A stretch of DNA of 64,000 bases from Dichetophora obliterata. Taxonomy: Eukaryota; Arthropoda; Insecta; Diptera; Sciomyzidae. Below are positions 48,065-58,679 of the stretch, piece by piece. Under the pieces are notes generated by a model. It did no database searches and was not told the DNA's origin. It was given only the letters and a program-made list of their open reading frames with translations. A program made the translations under genes and the position numbers. The stretch is from positions 135,465,022-135,529,021 of the forward strand of contig OY986438.1 of assembly GCA_963920525.1 (NCBI GenBank). The letters run 5' to 3'. The first letter of the stretch is position 1. Every line of letters starts with the position of its first letter.

Positions 48065-48797
48065 GTTTTCAGAAAAACATATAAAACTTATAAAACATGA
48101 TTTTATTGCTGCACATCAAGCAAACTATTTCAAAAGTGTGAAGGATAACATAAGAGAAAGTGAATTTGTTGTAGTACTTGGTTTTGAGGAAAACTATGCT
48201 TTTGTTGTACAGGAAGCTGTTAAAGGCTTTCATTCTAATAATAACCAAGCAACGGTGCATCCATTCGTCATCTATTTCTTAAACAAAAAATCCAAAAAAA
48301 TTGACCACACGTCCTTCGTCGCAATATCAAGCTGTCTCGAACATGACACGATTGCCGTTTTCATGTTTCAAAAAAACTTTTAAAATTTTTAAAATTTCTA
48401 TAAAAATAGAAAAAATTTAATAAACTTGGCTCATCACTATCAGGACTTTGGGGTAAGAGCTGAGTGGAGCTTTTTTGCTACTGCTCATGGAAAAGGAGCC
48501 TGTGATGGTGTTGGTGGTACATTAAAACGATTGGCAAGACGGTATTGTCTGCAGCAAATTTTGTCAGCTGAACAACTTAACGAATGGGCTCAAAGAAACT
48601 TAATTAATTATAATCTGTGTTTTTGTTCTAAAGAAGATTATATTGGAGCAGAAGAATACCTAAAGGCAAGACATGAGAGCTGCAAAACTGTAAAAGGCAC
48701 GTTAGAAATGCACCATGTTGTCCCACTAGATGAAAACAGCATCCAATTAAAAACTACATCCAAAAGCATGCTACATAAAATTTTTAAATTTAAATAA
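45653..48797 (+). pseudogene. multi-exon DDE-type transposase-like gene, decayed
   Basis: Exon 1 (45653-45707) encodes MATPPKKCCFNPFGTCSY. Exon 2 (from 45768) encodes WVQKRKLPSAPKGALVCMKC then an acidic Ser/Asp/Glu run. Later exons give RDDKFRILTSLPTCM (about 46332), a stop near 46516, NSRQLLGMKDFVIVKSNSSK, FSKFSELRPKECILAGSSGT then HTVCVCILHQNVKF, intron 46804-46856, and CCNSCPRTRHFENLL then SITYKQWIATDR. The LINE interrupts here. After it: HDFIAAHQANYFKSVKDNI, VVVLGFEENYAFVVQEAVKG, NNNQATVHPFV, a gap, then EWSFFATAHGKGACDGVGGT. I recall relatives in arthropods and cnidarians, uncharacterised. Where they usually have DFAENY this copy has GFEENY, and the block before YKN is missing, so catalysis is lost. 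Confidence 0.75.
47178..48066 (+). mobile_element. LINE copy 2 (same family as 27.8 kb), inside the 4.4-kb transposon
   Basis: A short 5'-truncated copy starting CCCTTACTTGCACAGATCAT, in RT thumb sequence. The frame 47242-47748 runs LRNLRMSSEYTPIDLRRKLV to LKHFSSHNT with its natural C-terminus intact, including NAARLWNSLPSSLKSI. It continues with a CT-repeat (about 47782-47801), the shared GTTCTTAATGTACTAATA end and an AAT-repeat tail (about 48022-48063). It splits the transposase gene between KDEFIST and the KHIKLIKHDF exon. Confidence 0.9.
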
Positions 48798-49319
48798 AAT
48801 TCCACTAACTCTTATATATCTACCACTCAAAAAATAAAAAATTTATTTAGTAAAAAAAAAGGAAATCAAACTTAAAATTAATTTACGACATTAGTAAAAC
48901 GTCCATAACTCCTACATAAGTAATCGTATTTTCTAAAATGATAGCTTAAAGTTTGCGTAAGACACACAGCTTTAACATATATTTTGTCTAATTTTTTGAA
49001 GGATGGGCCTTTTTCATAAATTGAACTTTTATAAAAAAAATTTTTATCAGTGTAAAAATCAAATATATAAAATGAATTTTTTAATATTTGAAAACTTTAT
49101 AAAATTTGCAAAACATATATATTTTTCTTAAATTTCTAAGTCCAACCAGTTTCGTGTAATTTTCAAACATAAAAAGTGTTACAAAATTCTTGGACGTTCT
49201 GTAAAATCTAAAGCTGTGGCTCAAAAAAATTAAAATTTCGCGTTCGTTCATTTCTCATGTTAGTCTATCGTCCCTCAAAGTTAGAACCGAATCGGAGACA
49301 TGTCCCGCTAGTCGAGGCC

Positions 49320-51210
49320 GATCTGGCATGGAACTCCCCACATATATATATTCTAGATCAGCATCACCCCCTGATTACACTTTTTAAATTAAAAAATACG
49401 AGTTTGAAAATTAGCCAAATCTGGATAAAAACTGGACTAACCGTAACAAAGCGACTTTACAAAAACAGTAAAATATCTTTAAATTCTACAAAAATTATTC
49501 TAACGACTTAAAATTTTGTACACAGGCTTTTGCCTTTGATATGCACTTGAATAGTAAATTTATAAAATTCGTGAGGAAACCACGTCTACCTTCCATACAA
49601 AGTGACTTTATACATAAAAACAGTAAAATCTGCTGAAGTTCCACAAACCTGAGTTCAATGGCTTAAAATTTTGCAAATAAGTTGGAAGCTTTACTATGCA
49701 CTCGATGCTAGGAAATTGGTAAAAAAAATTCCCCTACCTCCCATAAAAAGTGTTGTCATCATAATAATAAAACCTTTAAACATTCCAAAACAAATTAGTG
49801 TTTAAAATTGATATTCAGTCCTATCATGAATAACACAAGGGAACAAAATGAAAATTTTTATATATGTTGCATGGAGTCTTATGCCTGTTGTTTACTAATT
49901 TGAGATCACTGATTTCAAATTTACCTTGATTTTTTTCTTTAGCATCTCTAAATGTTGAGATACAGCTGTCAGATATATTTTTGTACTAGTCACATCTAAA
50001 CTTCCAATCAACCGAGCTATTTTTAAAAAAGTTTTTTATTTAACAATTTCTGCGACAAAAAATATCTGTAAGAACAATTCCAACTATTTGTGTAACATCT
50101 GTGGTGAATATAAATCCAAAAATTGCAGACTAACAGCCCTTTCTGGCATCTTGACAATAGTCAACCAGTATTTTTAATATTTCTATGTGTTTGTTGTTAT
50201 TTTTTATTTCAAAACAAAATTTAAAGCTCAAAAAAAATAAATTTTGATAAAAATTGTGAACTGTTTTTCAGTTAGTGACAATTTAATTAAAAAATTTTGT
50301 TTTTTCCCAACAGGTCAAAATGGTTTACAATTATATTATAACAAGCTTAACAACATAAGCCTTAAGCTTAAAAAAAGCTTGAGAGATCATTGAAAAAGGC
50401 TATCGCAGCAATTGTAGAAAAATCAAAACGGAACTCTTGTCAGAATATTACTCTGGCAAGATTTTTATAAGCTTTTTCTTGCAATTGTAGAATAATGTTA
50501 AAAAAATAATATTATATTAACACATGTTAAGAAAAGCTTTCTATTCTCAATTTCTAGCAATTGTAGAATAAACTTTAAAAGTAATATTTTATTCACACAT
50601 TCATAGATCATGTATAGCTGTGGACAGAGATTTAAAAACGCCACACTTTTGAGAATTGTTAATGAAACATAAAAATTCATAATATTTATTAAGTGCGATT
50701 AGCAAAGACTATATGGTTGATAAAAAAATATCAGTTACCTTACAATCGGTAAGAGAAATATCATTAACAATGCTGAAGAGCCCAGAGTTCTTAAAGCTCT
50801 GTCTTCAGCTGTATAGATTTTGCTTTAATTAATTTTTAAAGTTAATTTTTATTTATTATTATTCATTAAGTAAATTAAAGAAATATTATTTAAAACTTTT
50901 ATTATAAACCTTGATAAACCCCTTTTTTGGAAAACTAGAAGACATTCCGTGTATCTTTGATAAATGTATCTTTGCCTGTTCCTAGCTGTAGAGCCCCATC
51001 TAAAAATGTTTAAATTAATTGATAAATTTTAAATTCAACTTATTTGTAATACTAACCAAAATTATTAAAATAATATATTTGTAACCGAATTTACAATTTT
51101 CACTGCACGCAAAATAAAAACAATACATTTTTTTGACAGAAAAAACATGGTTGAGATTCTGTTGCATGAAAAAAATTTTTCTTCGTAATATTGCATATTG
51201 TATTGTTACA
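49320..51210. other. noncoding with diverged tandem units
   Basis: Between about 49430 and 49760 similar blocks recur (AAAACAGTAAAAT, then TTCTACAAA or TTCCACAAA, then GACTTAAAATTTTG or GGCTTAAAATTTTG) with a period near 160 bases. AAGCTT-rich words with CAATTGTAGAATAA occur at 50340-50600 and relate to the region at 53160-54260. No gene. Confidence 0.5.
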
Positions 51211-52130
51211 TAAGGTCCCTTCGCCAAATAAGGCCCAAGCCTTAATAAGGCCCGATTTCTATGATTTTTTGCACGTTTAAACATGTTCATATCTGCATCA
51301 AGATGCAAAAAAATTGCTACGATTGCGCATCGGTGAAGCGAGTGACAGTCAAACGAAGTCAGCGGTAGCGTCAACAATGTGGTTGTTGTAATATTGTGCT
51401 CGCAGTAAAAGTCCGTTATTCTACGAATTAACTATTGCCTATGTCCAGCTTTGAATTACAAATCAAGAAAGGTATTTTAACGAAAACAAAAAGGTTAATT
51501 GATCAAATCTAACTGTGGTGTATTCCGAGAAAAACTTGATTAATGAAATTATATTGAGAGCGCCTAAAAAGGCCCAAACATTTTTTTCTTTACGGCTTTC
51601 TTTTTCCGATCTCATGTCCACACCTAAATCTACCTGGCAGAAAAAAACTACGAAAAAGAAAGCCCTCAACTATAAAGGTCAGCAAATTACCAAAATTTTC
51701 TTTAAAAAGCCAGAGTAACTTTATTTTAATTTTCAAAATGCACTTTTGGCAATAAAAGTATTTTTTCGAAAAATTTTTTATAAAAAAAAACTATGAATAG
51801 CATTTATGTTTAGTATAAATGTAAACCAACATTTGTAATAACAATATGTGTTCTTATTTTATTATTTTCTGACTGTTTTGTTATGTTTCTAAACTATTAT
51901 AGATTGGTCCTTATTTAGACATGGTGGTCCTAATATGGCAAAAATCAGACCTTTTTAAAACCTACTGAGCTGGATATAGTTTTTACTTTTTCATGCTTTA
52001 TTTTTATGTTTTTGAAAAAAGAATTGAATAAACAAAAATACAAAATTGCAAAAATAAGTTTAAAAAAAACCAGTTTCTCTTCTGTTCGGTAAAAACCGTT
52101 AGGTTGTCCTTATTTGGGTTACTTACCTTA
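51211..52130. mobile_element. pogo/Tigger-like remnant, about 0.92 kb
   Basis: TAAGGTCCCTTCGCCAAATA, then AGG, on the left matches the inverse of CCTTATTTGGGTTACTTACC, then TTA, on the right; the inner CCAAATAAGG and the outer TAAGGT are conserved. TA flanks are possible. Inside, a short frame ends in a pogo-like tail (next entry). Tentative family. Confidence 0.55.
51515..51718 (+). pseudogene. C-terminal fragment resembling pogo/jerky transposases
   Basis: The 67-codon frame ends STWQKKTTKKKALNYKGQQI then TKIFFKKPE. The basic run followed by ALNYKGQ..TK.(L/I)F resembles tails of pogo-related transposases. No catalytic region was found upstream, so this is at most the last exon-sized piece. 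The resemblance is from memory of the pattern. Confidence 0.4.
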
Positions 52131-53159
52131 TATAAGTTTTTATTAAGCATACTTGAAAATCAGTTATAAATATCAAGCGTTTCTCAAATACGATTGAAAT
52201 TTTATTGTAATTTCTCATTTAAACAACCCTGCAGTTAATGGCACTAGAACAAAACTAGTGATTTCACTAGCCCCTTGGTAGCCAGTACTAGTTCCATTTC
52301 AATCTACCTTCTTTATATTTAACTGGCGAATTTTACACGAGCATGTCATAGGAAGGGGTCAGTTGCTACGTTTTACACACCCATTCCCTAGTTATTTCAC
52401 TAGTCATGAGAAGTGCTAACTTTTTCGCTAGTTGATATTGAAAAACAAGACAGAGTGACTGATATTCTTTATTCAATATATCTATACCTTTTCATAACGA
52501 TATTTTATTTATGTTGTTCAACGAAACTGAAAAGCTTTATATGTCATGTTTTCTCGAATAAGTCACTTCGAAGTATGAGCTCGTCAGAATAAATTTTATG
52601 AGTCAGTCAAGACGTTAAAAAAATAAACAAGAAAGAGTAGAGATGGAAGTTGATTGAACTGACCGTTTGATGCATAACCTTGGATCAAAAAAGTATCTAG
52701 CGCGTTTAGAACTATTGAAGTAGCTAGCGGAAACGGGCCAATTGATAGTTTCAATACTGGCGGGAAGCTTGTTAAAAGTGATATTAACGCTGTGTGTCAA
52801 AAAAGAAACTTTTCAGTCGTGGTAGGATAGAAAATATCAAGTTGAATAAAATTTGTGTGTGTAGAAATAAATTTGTCTTTTTTGCTGTGTCAAATGGACG
52901 ATGAAATTTTGACTATTACAAATTTGGTATGAAACGTCCAAATTCGGTCATGTTTTAGTGCAAATATTTTATTTAATTTGCATTTTATTCAATTTGCGAC
53001 ATATTTAACTCGAGTACTTTTACTTGCAACTTATTTCGTAAGCTTGTAATATTGTAAACTTAAAAAAATAACAAAATAATAAAAATAAAAAAAACGAAAG
53101 TGCTTGAGTTTGTGTGTGCGTATGCGTGTGTGTGAGCCAACGATCTCCTGGTATGTCAA
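52131..53159. other. noncoding with a GT microsatellite
   Basis: GTGTGTG runs near 53110-53136. No gene, TIR or other repeat was recognised. Confidence 0.5.
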
Positions 53160-54262
53160 AGTTAAATTCCCAATAAGCCAAACAAGCTTGGAATAAGCTT
53201 GTAGTAAGCTTACAAGCGTAAGCACCGCGCTTGGAAAAAGCTTGTAAGAACTGTTGTGAAATGCTTTCAAGTAATTGTAGAATAAGCAAAAAGGAACCCT
53301 TGGAAAAATATTCCTCACTGTAATATTATTCCAAGCGTTTACTATTCAATTGGATGTAAGTGTTGTTAATAAGCTTTCTACAATACTTACTTTGCAATTG
53401 GAAAAAATTGTTGTAAAAGTATTATATCTACAATACTTACTTTGCAATTGGAAAAAATTGTGATAAAAGTATTATTGAAAATAATTATTAAATAATTGGA
53501 AGTAAGTGTTATTGTAAGCTATTTACAACTGTTTATAAAAAATTGGAAAAAAGTGTTATAAAAATATTATTAAAACATTTATTAAATAATGGGAAGTAAG
53601 TATTTTTGCAAGCTTTTAACACAGGTTTTTCAGAAATTTAAGTAATCCAATTTGCTCGCCGTTAGCATAGCAGCTAAAATTAATCTTTTTTGTAAAATGA
53701 ATCAATATGAAAGACCTCACATCCAAATCTATAGAAACTTTATCTTTAGTACACAAAAAACATTGCCACTCAAAAGAAATTTAATAAAGTTTTATAAACT
53801 ATTTGGACCATTAAATATATATTTTTTTAGCACATTGATGTAACTAACAAAATAAAAAGTATTTATTTAACCATAAAAATATTATAAAAGACTGACAATC
53901 ATCATTACACGAGTTCTAATTATCACTGAACTCAAGCCACTAACATCAAAATTGTTAGTGATGGGACTTTGTTTTTTATTGCAATTGCAATTTTCAATGA
54001 TTGGGAATTCCCTTAAAATGTGAAAGTTGTGAAACTATTACATCTGAAAGCATTTTCCAATCATGCTTTGAAATCGCTTGTTAATTAAACTACAAGTAAG
54101 CTAACTACAAGCACTGTTATAAAAAGCTTACTGTTTTCCCGTTTCGATACAATTTTACAACACAACTAGTAAATTTTTTACGTAGACAAGTGTTTTCAAA
54201 GCATGTTTGGAAAAGGCTTTCATTATTCCATTGTAGGTAAGCTTACTCCAAACACTATTATA
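53160..54262. repeat. AAGCTT/CAATTG-rich internally repeated region
   Basis: CTACAATACTTACTTTGCAA, then TTGGAAAAAATTGT, occurs twice in direct orientation (about 53378 and 53429). TTGGAAGTAAGTGTTATTGT-like and ATTATTAAATAAT words recur to 53600. The ends carry AAGCTTGTAGTAAGCTTACA on the left and GGTAAGCTTACTCCAAACAC on the right. It may be one repeat-rich element; the limits are uncertain. Confidence 0.45.
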
Positions 54263-55010
54263 CAATGGTTGATTGGGTTGGCTTTCTTTGCTGACGAACG
54301 TCCTCCAAGTGCCACCACCAGCAGCACAAGCCAGTGGAGCGCTCGTTTTCTTTAAAAAAAAAAACTGATTTTGACAATTCTGATAGTTTTGTCAAAGAGA
54401 TCACGATTAGCTACGAAACTACCTGTATGCTTTATTCTACCATGATACAAACAATCTAACTAAATCTTAAAATAGCACCCCGAGAAAGTATAATCTTGAT
54501 CATTAGATTTTATGCAAAAAAATGCTGTACCCTTGTATGTTCACGATAGGCTGATTGTGCACATAAGCTCTAATAAATAAAGAGAACTCTGAGTTTCAAA
54601 TGTTGAAAGATCGAAAAAATTTACATTTTTTTAAAGCATGATTCAAAACTGTTATTTTTGTTAAATTAAAACAAGTCCAAATTGCATTACTGGCTTCTTG
54701 CTGAAACATTTATTTGCTAGAATTCGTTCAGTTTTGCGCAAAAATTGTTAAACTGTTTTTTTCATCAAAGCAATAGGGGGACCCTTATGATTTGTTAGGC
54801 TAATTTTAGGTATTCCAAAATGTTGATTTATATTTTTTACCAAATAGCCAAGTCTTAAAAATAATATGTAAAAAAATACCTAGATTTCTGTTTGCAATCA
54901 AAAGTTGTAGCTAATAACCTATTATTTTAATAATTATAAATTTGATTTTGATTATAACCTATTATAGATTGACTACCTATATCCCCATAAGACAGCACTT
55001 TTCTGACAAG
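54263..55010. other. noncoding, no feature recognised
   Basis: AT-rich sequence with no supportable signal. Confidence 0.5.
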
Positions 55011-55418
55011 AAGTAAACCATATACACGTGAAACTAGAAGCAAAGGATAGTAAAACTGCGTTATCACTTTTTCTCTAGAACGTCAGGGGTTTTTTTTAAA
55101 GGACTTTTAATTTACAAAAAGTATTTGTTTTAAAAAAATTTATTGTAATTTTCAAATAAAAATTAAGTCAATTTAACTAATCTATATATTTGGTATGGAT
55201 ATATTGTCCTTTCATATTTCTGATACGAGATATTGTTCTCTTTCATTTTTTACCCATATTGTCATGTTTGGAAGGTTTTTACTATTTAAATAAATTTTTT
55301 TGAAACAATTTCTTTTTGTAATTAAAAAGTATTTTTAAAAAAGTCCTGGCGTTCTACAAAAAAATGAGAACGCAGTTTTACTATCCTTTTACTTTAGTTT
55401 TACGTGTATATTGCTTAC
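55011..55418. repeat. foldback element with about 145-bp arms
   Basis: The left arm (55011-55150) has AAGTAAACCATATACACGTG, GGATAGTAAAACTGCGTT and TAGAACGTCAGG; the right arm (55270-55418) contains their inverses CCTGGCGTTCTA, AACGCAGTTTTACTATCC and CGTGTATATTGCTTACTT in mirrored order. The 81-codon frame at 55364 is within an arm and not a gene. Confidence 0.8.
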
Positions 55419-55999
55419 TTTGTGTGTGGTATATTATTTCGATAGTTGTGGTACGGTGTGTTAATAAAACTCATTTTCTGTTAAAAAATTTTTCCATTCC
55501 TCAAACCCCCGCTCACCATCTTCCATTATATATTTATTTGTTTGAGTTTATTTATTTTTCTTTTTTGGCAAGTTGTAATTCATTCTTAAGAAATAGTTGT
55601 AGAGTTTAGTTTTTGCTTTTAAACATTGTTTTCATCGAAAAATTTACTGTGAATTCGATTTGCATTGCAAAGTTGTAAAGGAAAATTCGATTTGGATAAT
55701 GATTTCTCCATAGCGTCATCGGGTTGTAAAACTAATTTTTTGCAATAGTTAACAGTTGTAATAATTTTTTATTAATCCAAATCAAATTTGATTGCTAGAA
55801 AAAATGCGGTTATTGAATTTGCAAAAAAAATTAAATGGAAAGTTCATGTATTTTTCTTGTAGTTCTATTGTTCTGCACAAATGAACTCATTTCGATTAAT
55901 TAATAGAGTCGATTGTTAATTTTTAATTAACCAAATCTTTTATTTTGCAATAAAATTATATATAGACTGACTACAGGCATGATCCTGTGAGGTAAAGCC
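55419..55999. other. noncoding, no feature recognised
   Basis: AT-rich; no gene or repeat supported. Confidence 0.5.
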
Positions 56000-56200
56000 T
56001 TGGTGGTGGCCGTAGCCTACTGGTAGATTTCGTGGCCCGTAAGCTAAAGAACCGGGGTTCAAACCCCAGCTCAGACAGAATGTTTCTTAAATTGAATTTA
56101 TATTTCTGTTCGGTCGCCATTCATCATTTGTGTTCAAACATTTAATAACATGCACAACTCAATTGATAAATAGAAGCTCGGTCAAAGTTTTTTTCATCAT
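56000..56200 (+). mobile_element. tRNA-derived SINE, copy 2
   Basis: GGTGGCCGTAGCCTACTGGT (box A region, TAGCCTACTGGTAGA at 56013-56027) and GGGGTTCAAACCCC (box B, about 56054-56067) form a tRNA-like Pol III promoter. The body shares CTCAGACAGAATGTTT, TTTCTGTTCGGTCG, GTGTTCAAACATTTAATAAC and AGAAGCTCGGTCAAA with copy 1, but about 110-120 bases present in copy 1 are missing after TTCGGTCG. Confidence 0.8.
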
Positions 56201-57154
56201 GTCTTAGTCAGAAACCAAGAGCTTTTTTTCGTATGCAGAGGCCAATCTGCAGAGAACAAAATTAAGAAAGTTTAGATTAGAATTTCTAGCAACTCAAATC
56301 ATAAAAACATATTTTTCTGAAAATACGCCTAACTTTTCTCTTTATATTAGACATTACAACAAATATCTCTTTATTTAAAGAAAATTAAAAAGCTAGTTAA
56401 TTATAAAAACATCGATAAATGTAAATCTTGGCCAAGGGAGATGTTAGTGGCACATAATACATCGATGTATTTCTTTGATTTGATGCATAGGAATGTACAT
56501 CGATATTGCATTGAAGGGCATACATCGATGCATCGGTTTGCATAGGATTTTTCAGTTATTATCTCGCAACAAAATATGTTATTAGCAAAATTGCACAACA
56601 TTTAAAATTAATTACTTTTACTGAGCTTATTACTCTCTTTTTAATATTCTAACGGGCTATTGAATACAAATTGAATACAAAAAATTGCTCGTAGAACCAT
56701 ACAAGTCATAAAAATTTAAATTTTTAGTCATTCAAAACTCTCTTAATTTTTAGCTTTTTTAGAAAACTCTTGACTGTAGGTTTGTCGTCCATTTCATTCA
56801 ATATTATGTGTTCTCTACATATATTTAAACGTAATGTTAGAAGACTTAAAACATCTAAATTACTGAAGGAAATTGTTTAATTTGTGAAACATAATCTGTT
56901 TGAATGAGATTATATATAGTAAGATAAATTGTTTTATGGACGTTTCTTATGTATCCCATTGAGTTTGACGTATTTCCGGCTATCTTTATATTATTTTTGC
57001 ATAAATTACAATTCGCGTTGTTTTCGCTGCGTTTTTCAAAAAACCTCCAAGCCACACTTTTTGGAACCATATCAATTTTTTGGTCAAACTCACTTCTCTT
57101 TTTTTGTTAGCTTTTATGTAACTTGCTTTGTTCGTATGTAAGCATGTATGTTTA
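56201..57154. other. noncoding with an ATCGAT cluster
   Basis: Four ATCGAT sites lie within about 130 bases at 56410-56535 (CATCGATAAATG, CATCGATGTATT, CATCGATATTGC, CATCGATGCATCGG). A similar cluster at 63409-63465 suggests a shared repeat end rather than a promoter. No gene. Confidence 0.5.
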
Positions 57155-57254
57155 AGTCCCGGGATTGTCTTTCCGGTATCCCGGTAATTTTATATAAAAC
57201 AAATTCTATTACAAATATTCATGTAAGTCCAAACATTTAATTTTAAGTTGATAT

Positions 57255-57600
57255 AAATAAAGAATTAGAAAAACCATTTATTGAGGCTGAAAAAGATTGT
57301 TAGGACGATGAATGTAAATCACTGGATCAAAGACTTTGCAAAGTTCTAGAAGAATTTGCAACATCGGAAAATCACCAATGTATTTAAAAATAGTAAGATA
57401 TTCTGACTTACTAAATAATTTTGTTTTGTGGTGAAGACAATCTTGATCGAAACTTACAAATTGCTTAGGATTATTGTACAAATATTTCTACAACTAGCAT
57501 AGAATCAGAACGGTGCTTCTCATCAGCGGGCTATATTTGCAACAACATCCGAACAAAACCCTCCAATAAAAAACTAAACGCGTTGATCAGCTTAATGATT
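57255..57600 (+). pseudogene. hAT transposase remnants, copy B
   Basis: It carries the same two pieces as copy A: SLDQRLCKVLEEFATSENHQ (about 57318-57378) and the C-terminal dimerisation block ESERCFSSAGYICNNIRTKP then NALISLMITS (about 57505-57608), cleaner than in copy A. The central region with catalytic residues is missing. In this copy the ESERCFSSAGYICN motif is a textbook hAT C-terminus. Confidence 0.82.
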
Positions 57601-57776
57601 ACTTCAAAAATAATTGAAACAAAAAATTTAATTTTGAAAAGTCTTTTCCAACCTTAATTTGCCTTAAACACAAAAATTCATGAAGACAGTGTACAAAACA
57701 AGAAAAGTGTAACATTTATATAGTTTATACCTTAAACTGTTCTGTATTTTATTTTTTTTATATTTTTGTTCTTTAA

Positions 57777-58261
57777 CCCTTTCAATGGCTAGACTAAACT
57801 AAGCAAAAAATCATTTTTTGAGGAAATATTCCTATCATTTAGGTCCTTAAAAGATGAGAAAACATACCTTTGATTTTAGCCTGCGCTACTTAAGATTTGT
57901 AAGCTTGTACAAAGAAAGTATTATTTTACTCCTGTTCGGCACTACGTCTTTTTTCTAGTCCATTAAAGGCTTTTCAATTCTTTGGATCTATGTTTATTAA
58001 ACCCTCTTAATATTTTTATCATTAAAGCCAAAAAAGATAAAAAAACATAAATTTGTTTTTTGTCCGGTTAATTTTTTCACAAAATCAAAAATCGAACTGA
58101 CTTTTATGTCAAATATCTCTCTAAATAAATTTTTATCATGTTGGTGCATCTTTTTTTCATAGAACTAAATGATTTGATTTAAACAAAAGCTTTGCAAAAT
58201 AAATACATTTAAATATGACTTTCTGATGTGTCCAATATATTGGGCAAATCCACTGAAAGGG
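57777..58261. mobile_element. piggyBac-type MITE, 485 bp, TTAA duplication
   Basis: CCCTTTCAATGG at the left and CCACTGAAAGGG at the right are a 12-bp TIR with one mismatch, flanked by TTAA on both sides (57773-57776 and 58262-58265). TTAA duplication and CCCTTT ends define piggyBac-type elements. hAT remnant A has the unoccupied site (CCTTAAATTA at about 32258-32267). A truncated relative is at 13090. Confidence 0.92.
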
Positions 58262-58325
58262 TTAAATTAATACAATTTGCTAGTCATTAATATTATTTAA
58301 GTTGTTTGTGTTTATTAACAATAAG

Positions 58326-58679
58326 GGTATTCACAATTGGTGGCATAGTTGTATTGTGTTTTTTTCTTGCCATAGTTGCCAACCACAATTATGAGCTTTT
58401 TTTATAAATTTACATTGCAAATAAATTAACTATCCACTTTGATATATTTTATTAGTATATGGCATAAAAAAGTTTAACTTGCATTTTGAGCTTCTTCTAT
58501 TTTTGCAACAAGAAAATAACTGGCAACCGATCAGTTGCTTATGGAACTTTAAAAACCACGTTCGTTAAACATATCACTGGGCTACTTTAAATGACCACAC
58601 TTTTGGTTCTTAGGGATTTAATGTAAAAAAACAAAAAATATAAAACCGCTCGGTAAAGTTTGGTATAATTGTGAATACC
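58326..58679. mobile_element. small MITE in hAT remnant B (GGTATTCA ends)
   Basis: GGTATTCACAATTGGTGG on the left and AATTGTGAATACC on the right are inverted. It sits in the same relative position as 32347-32598 in copy A, so it entered before the hAT copies separated, or belongs to the hAT family itself. Confidence 0.68.

Larger units (their letters stand above)
44948..49319 (+). mobile_element. 4.4-kb DNA transposon with about 430-bp TIRs
   Basis: Left TIR 44948-45374 starts GGCCTCGACTGGCGGGGAAT; right TIR 48880-49319 ends with its inverse (GTCGAGGCC). The two share long exact words such as GAGGGACGATA, AACATGAGAAATGAACGAAC, GTCCAAGAATTTTGTAACAC and ACACGAAACTGGTTGGACTT; mismatches are moderate. 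Between them lies a multi-exon, decayed gene on the plus strand and a nested LINE. It is flanked by words of a common fly repeat (TATACCCGCACGCATTT left, ATATATATATTCTAGATCAG right). The exact ends and target duplication are not settled. Confidence 0.88.
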
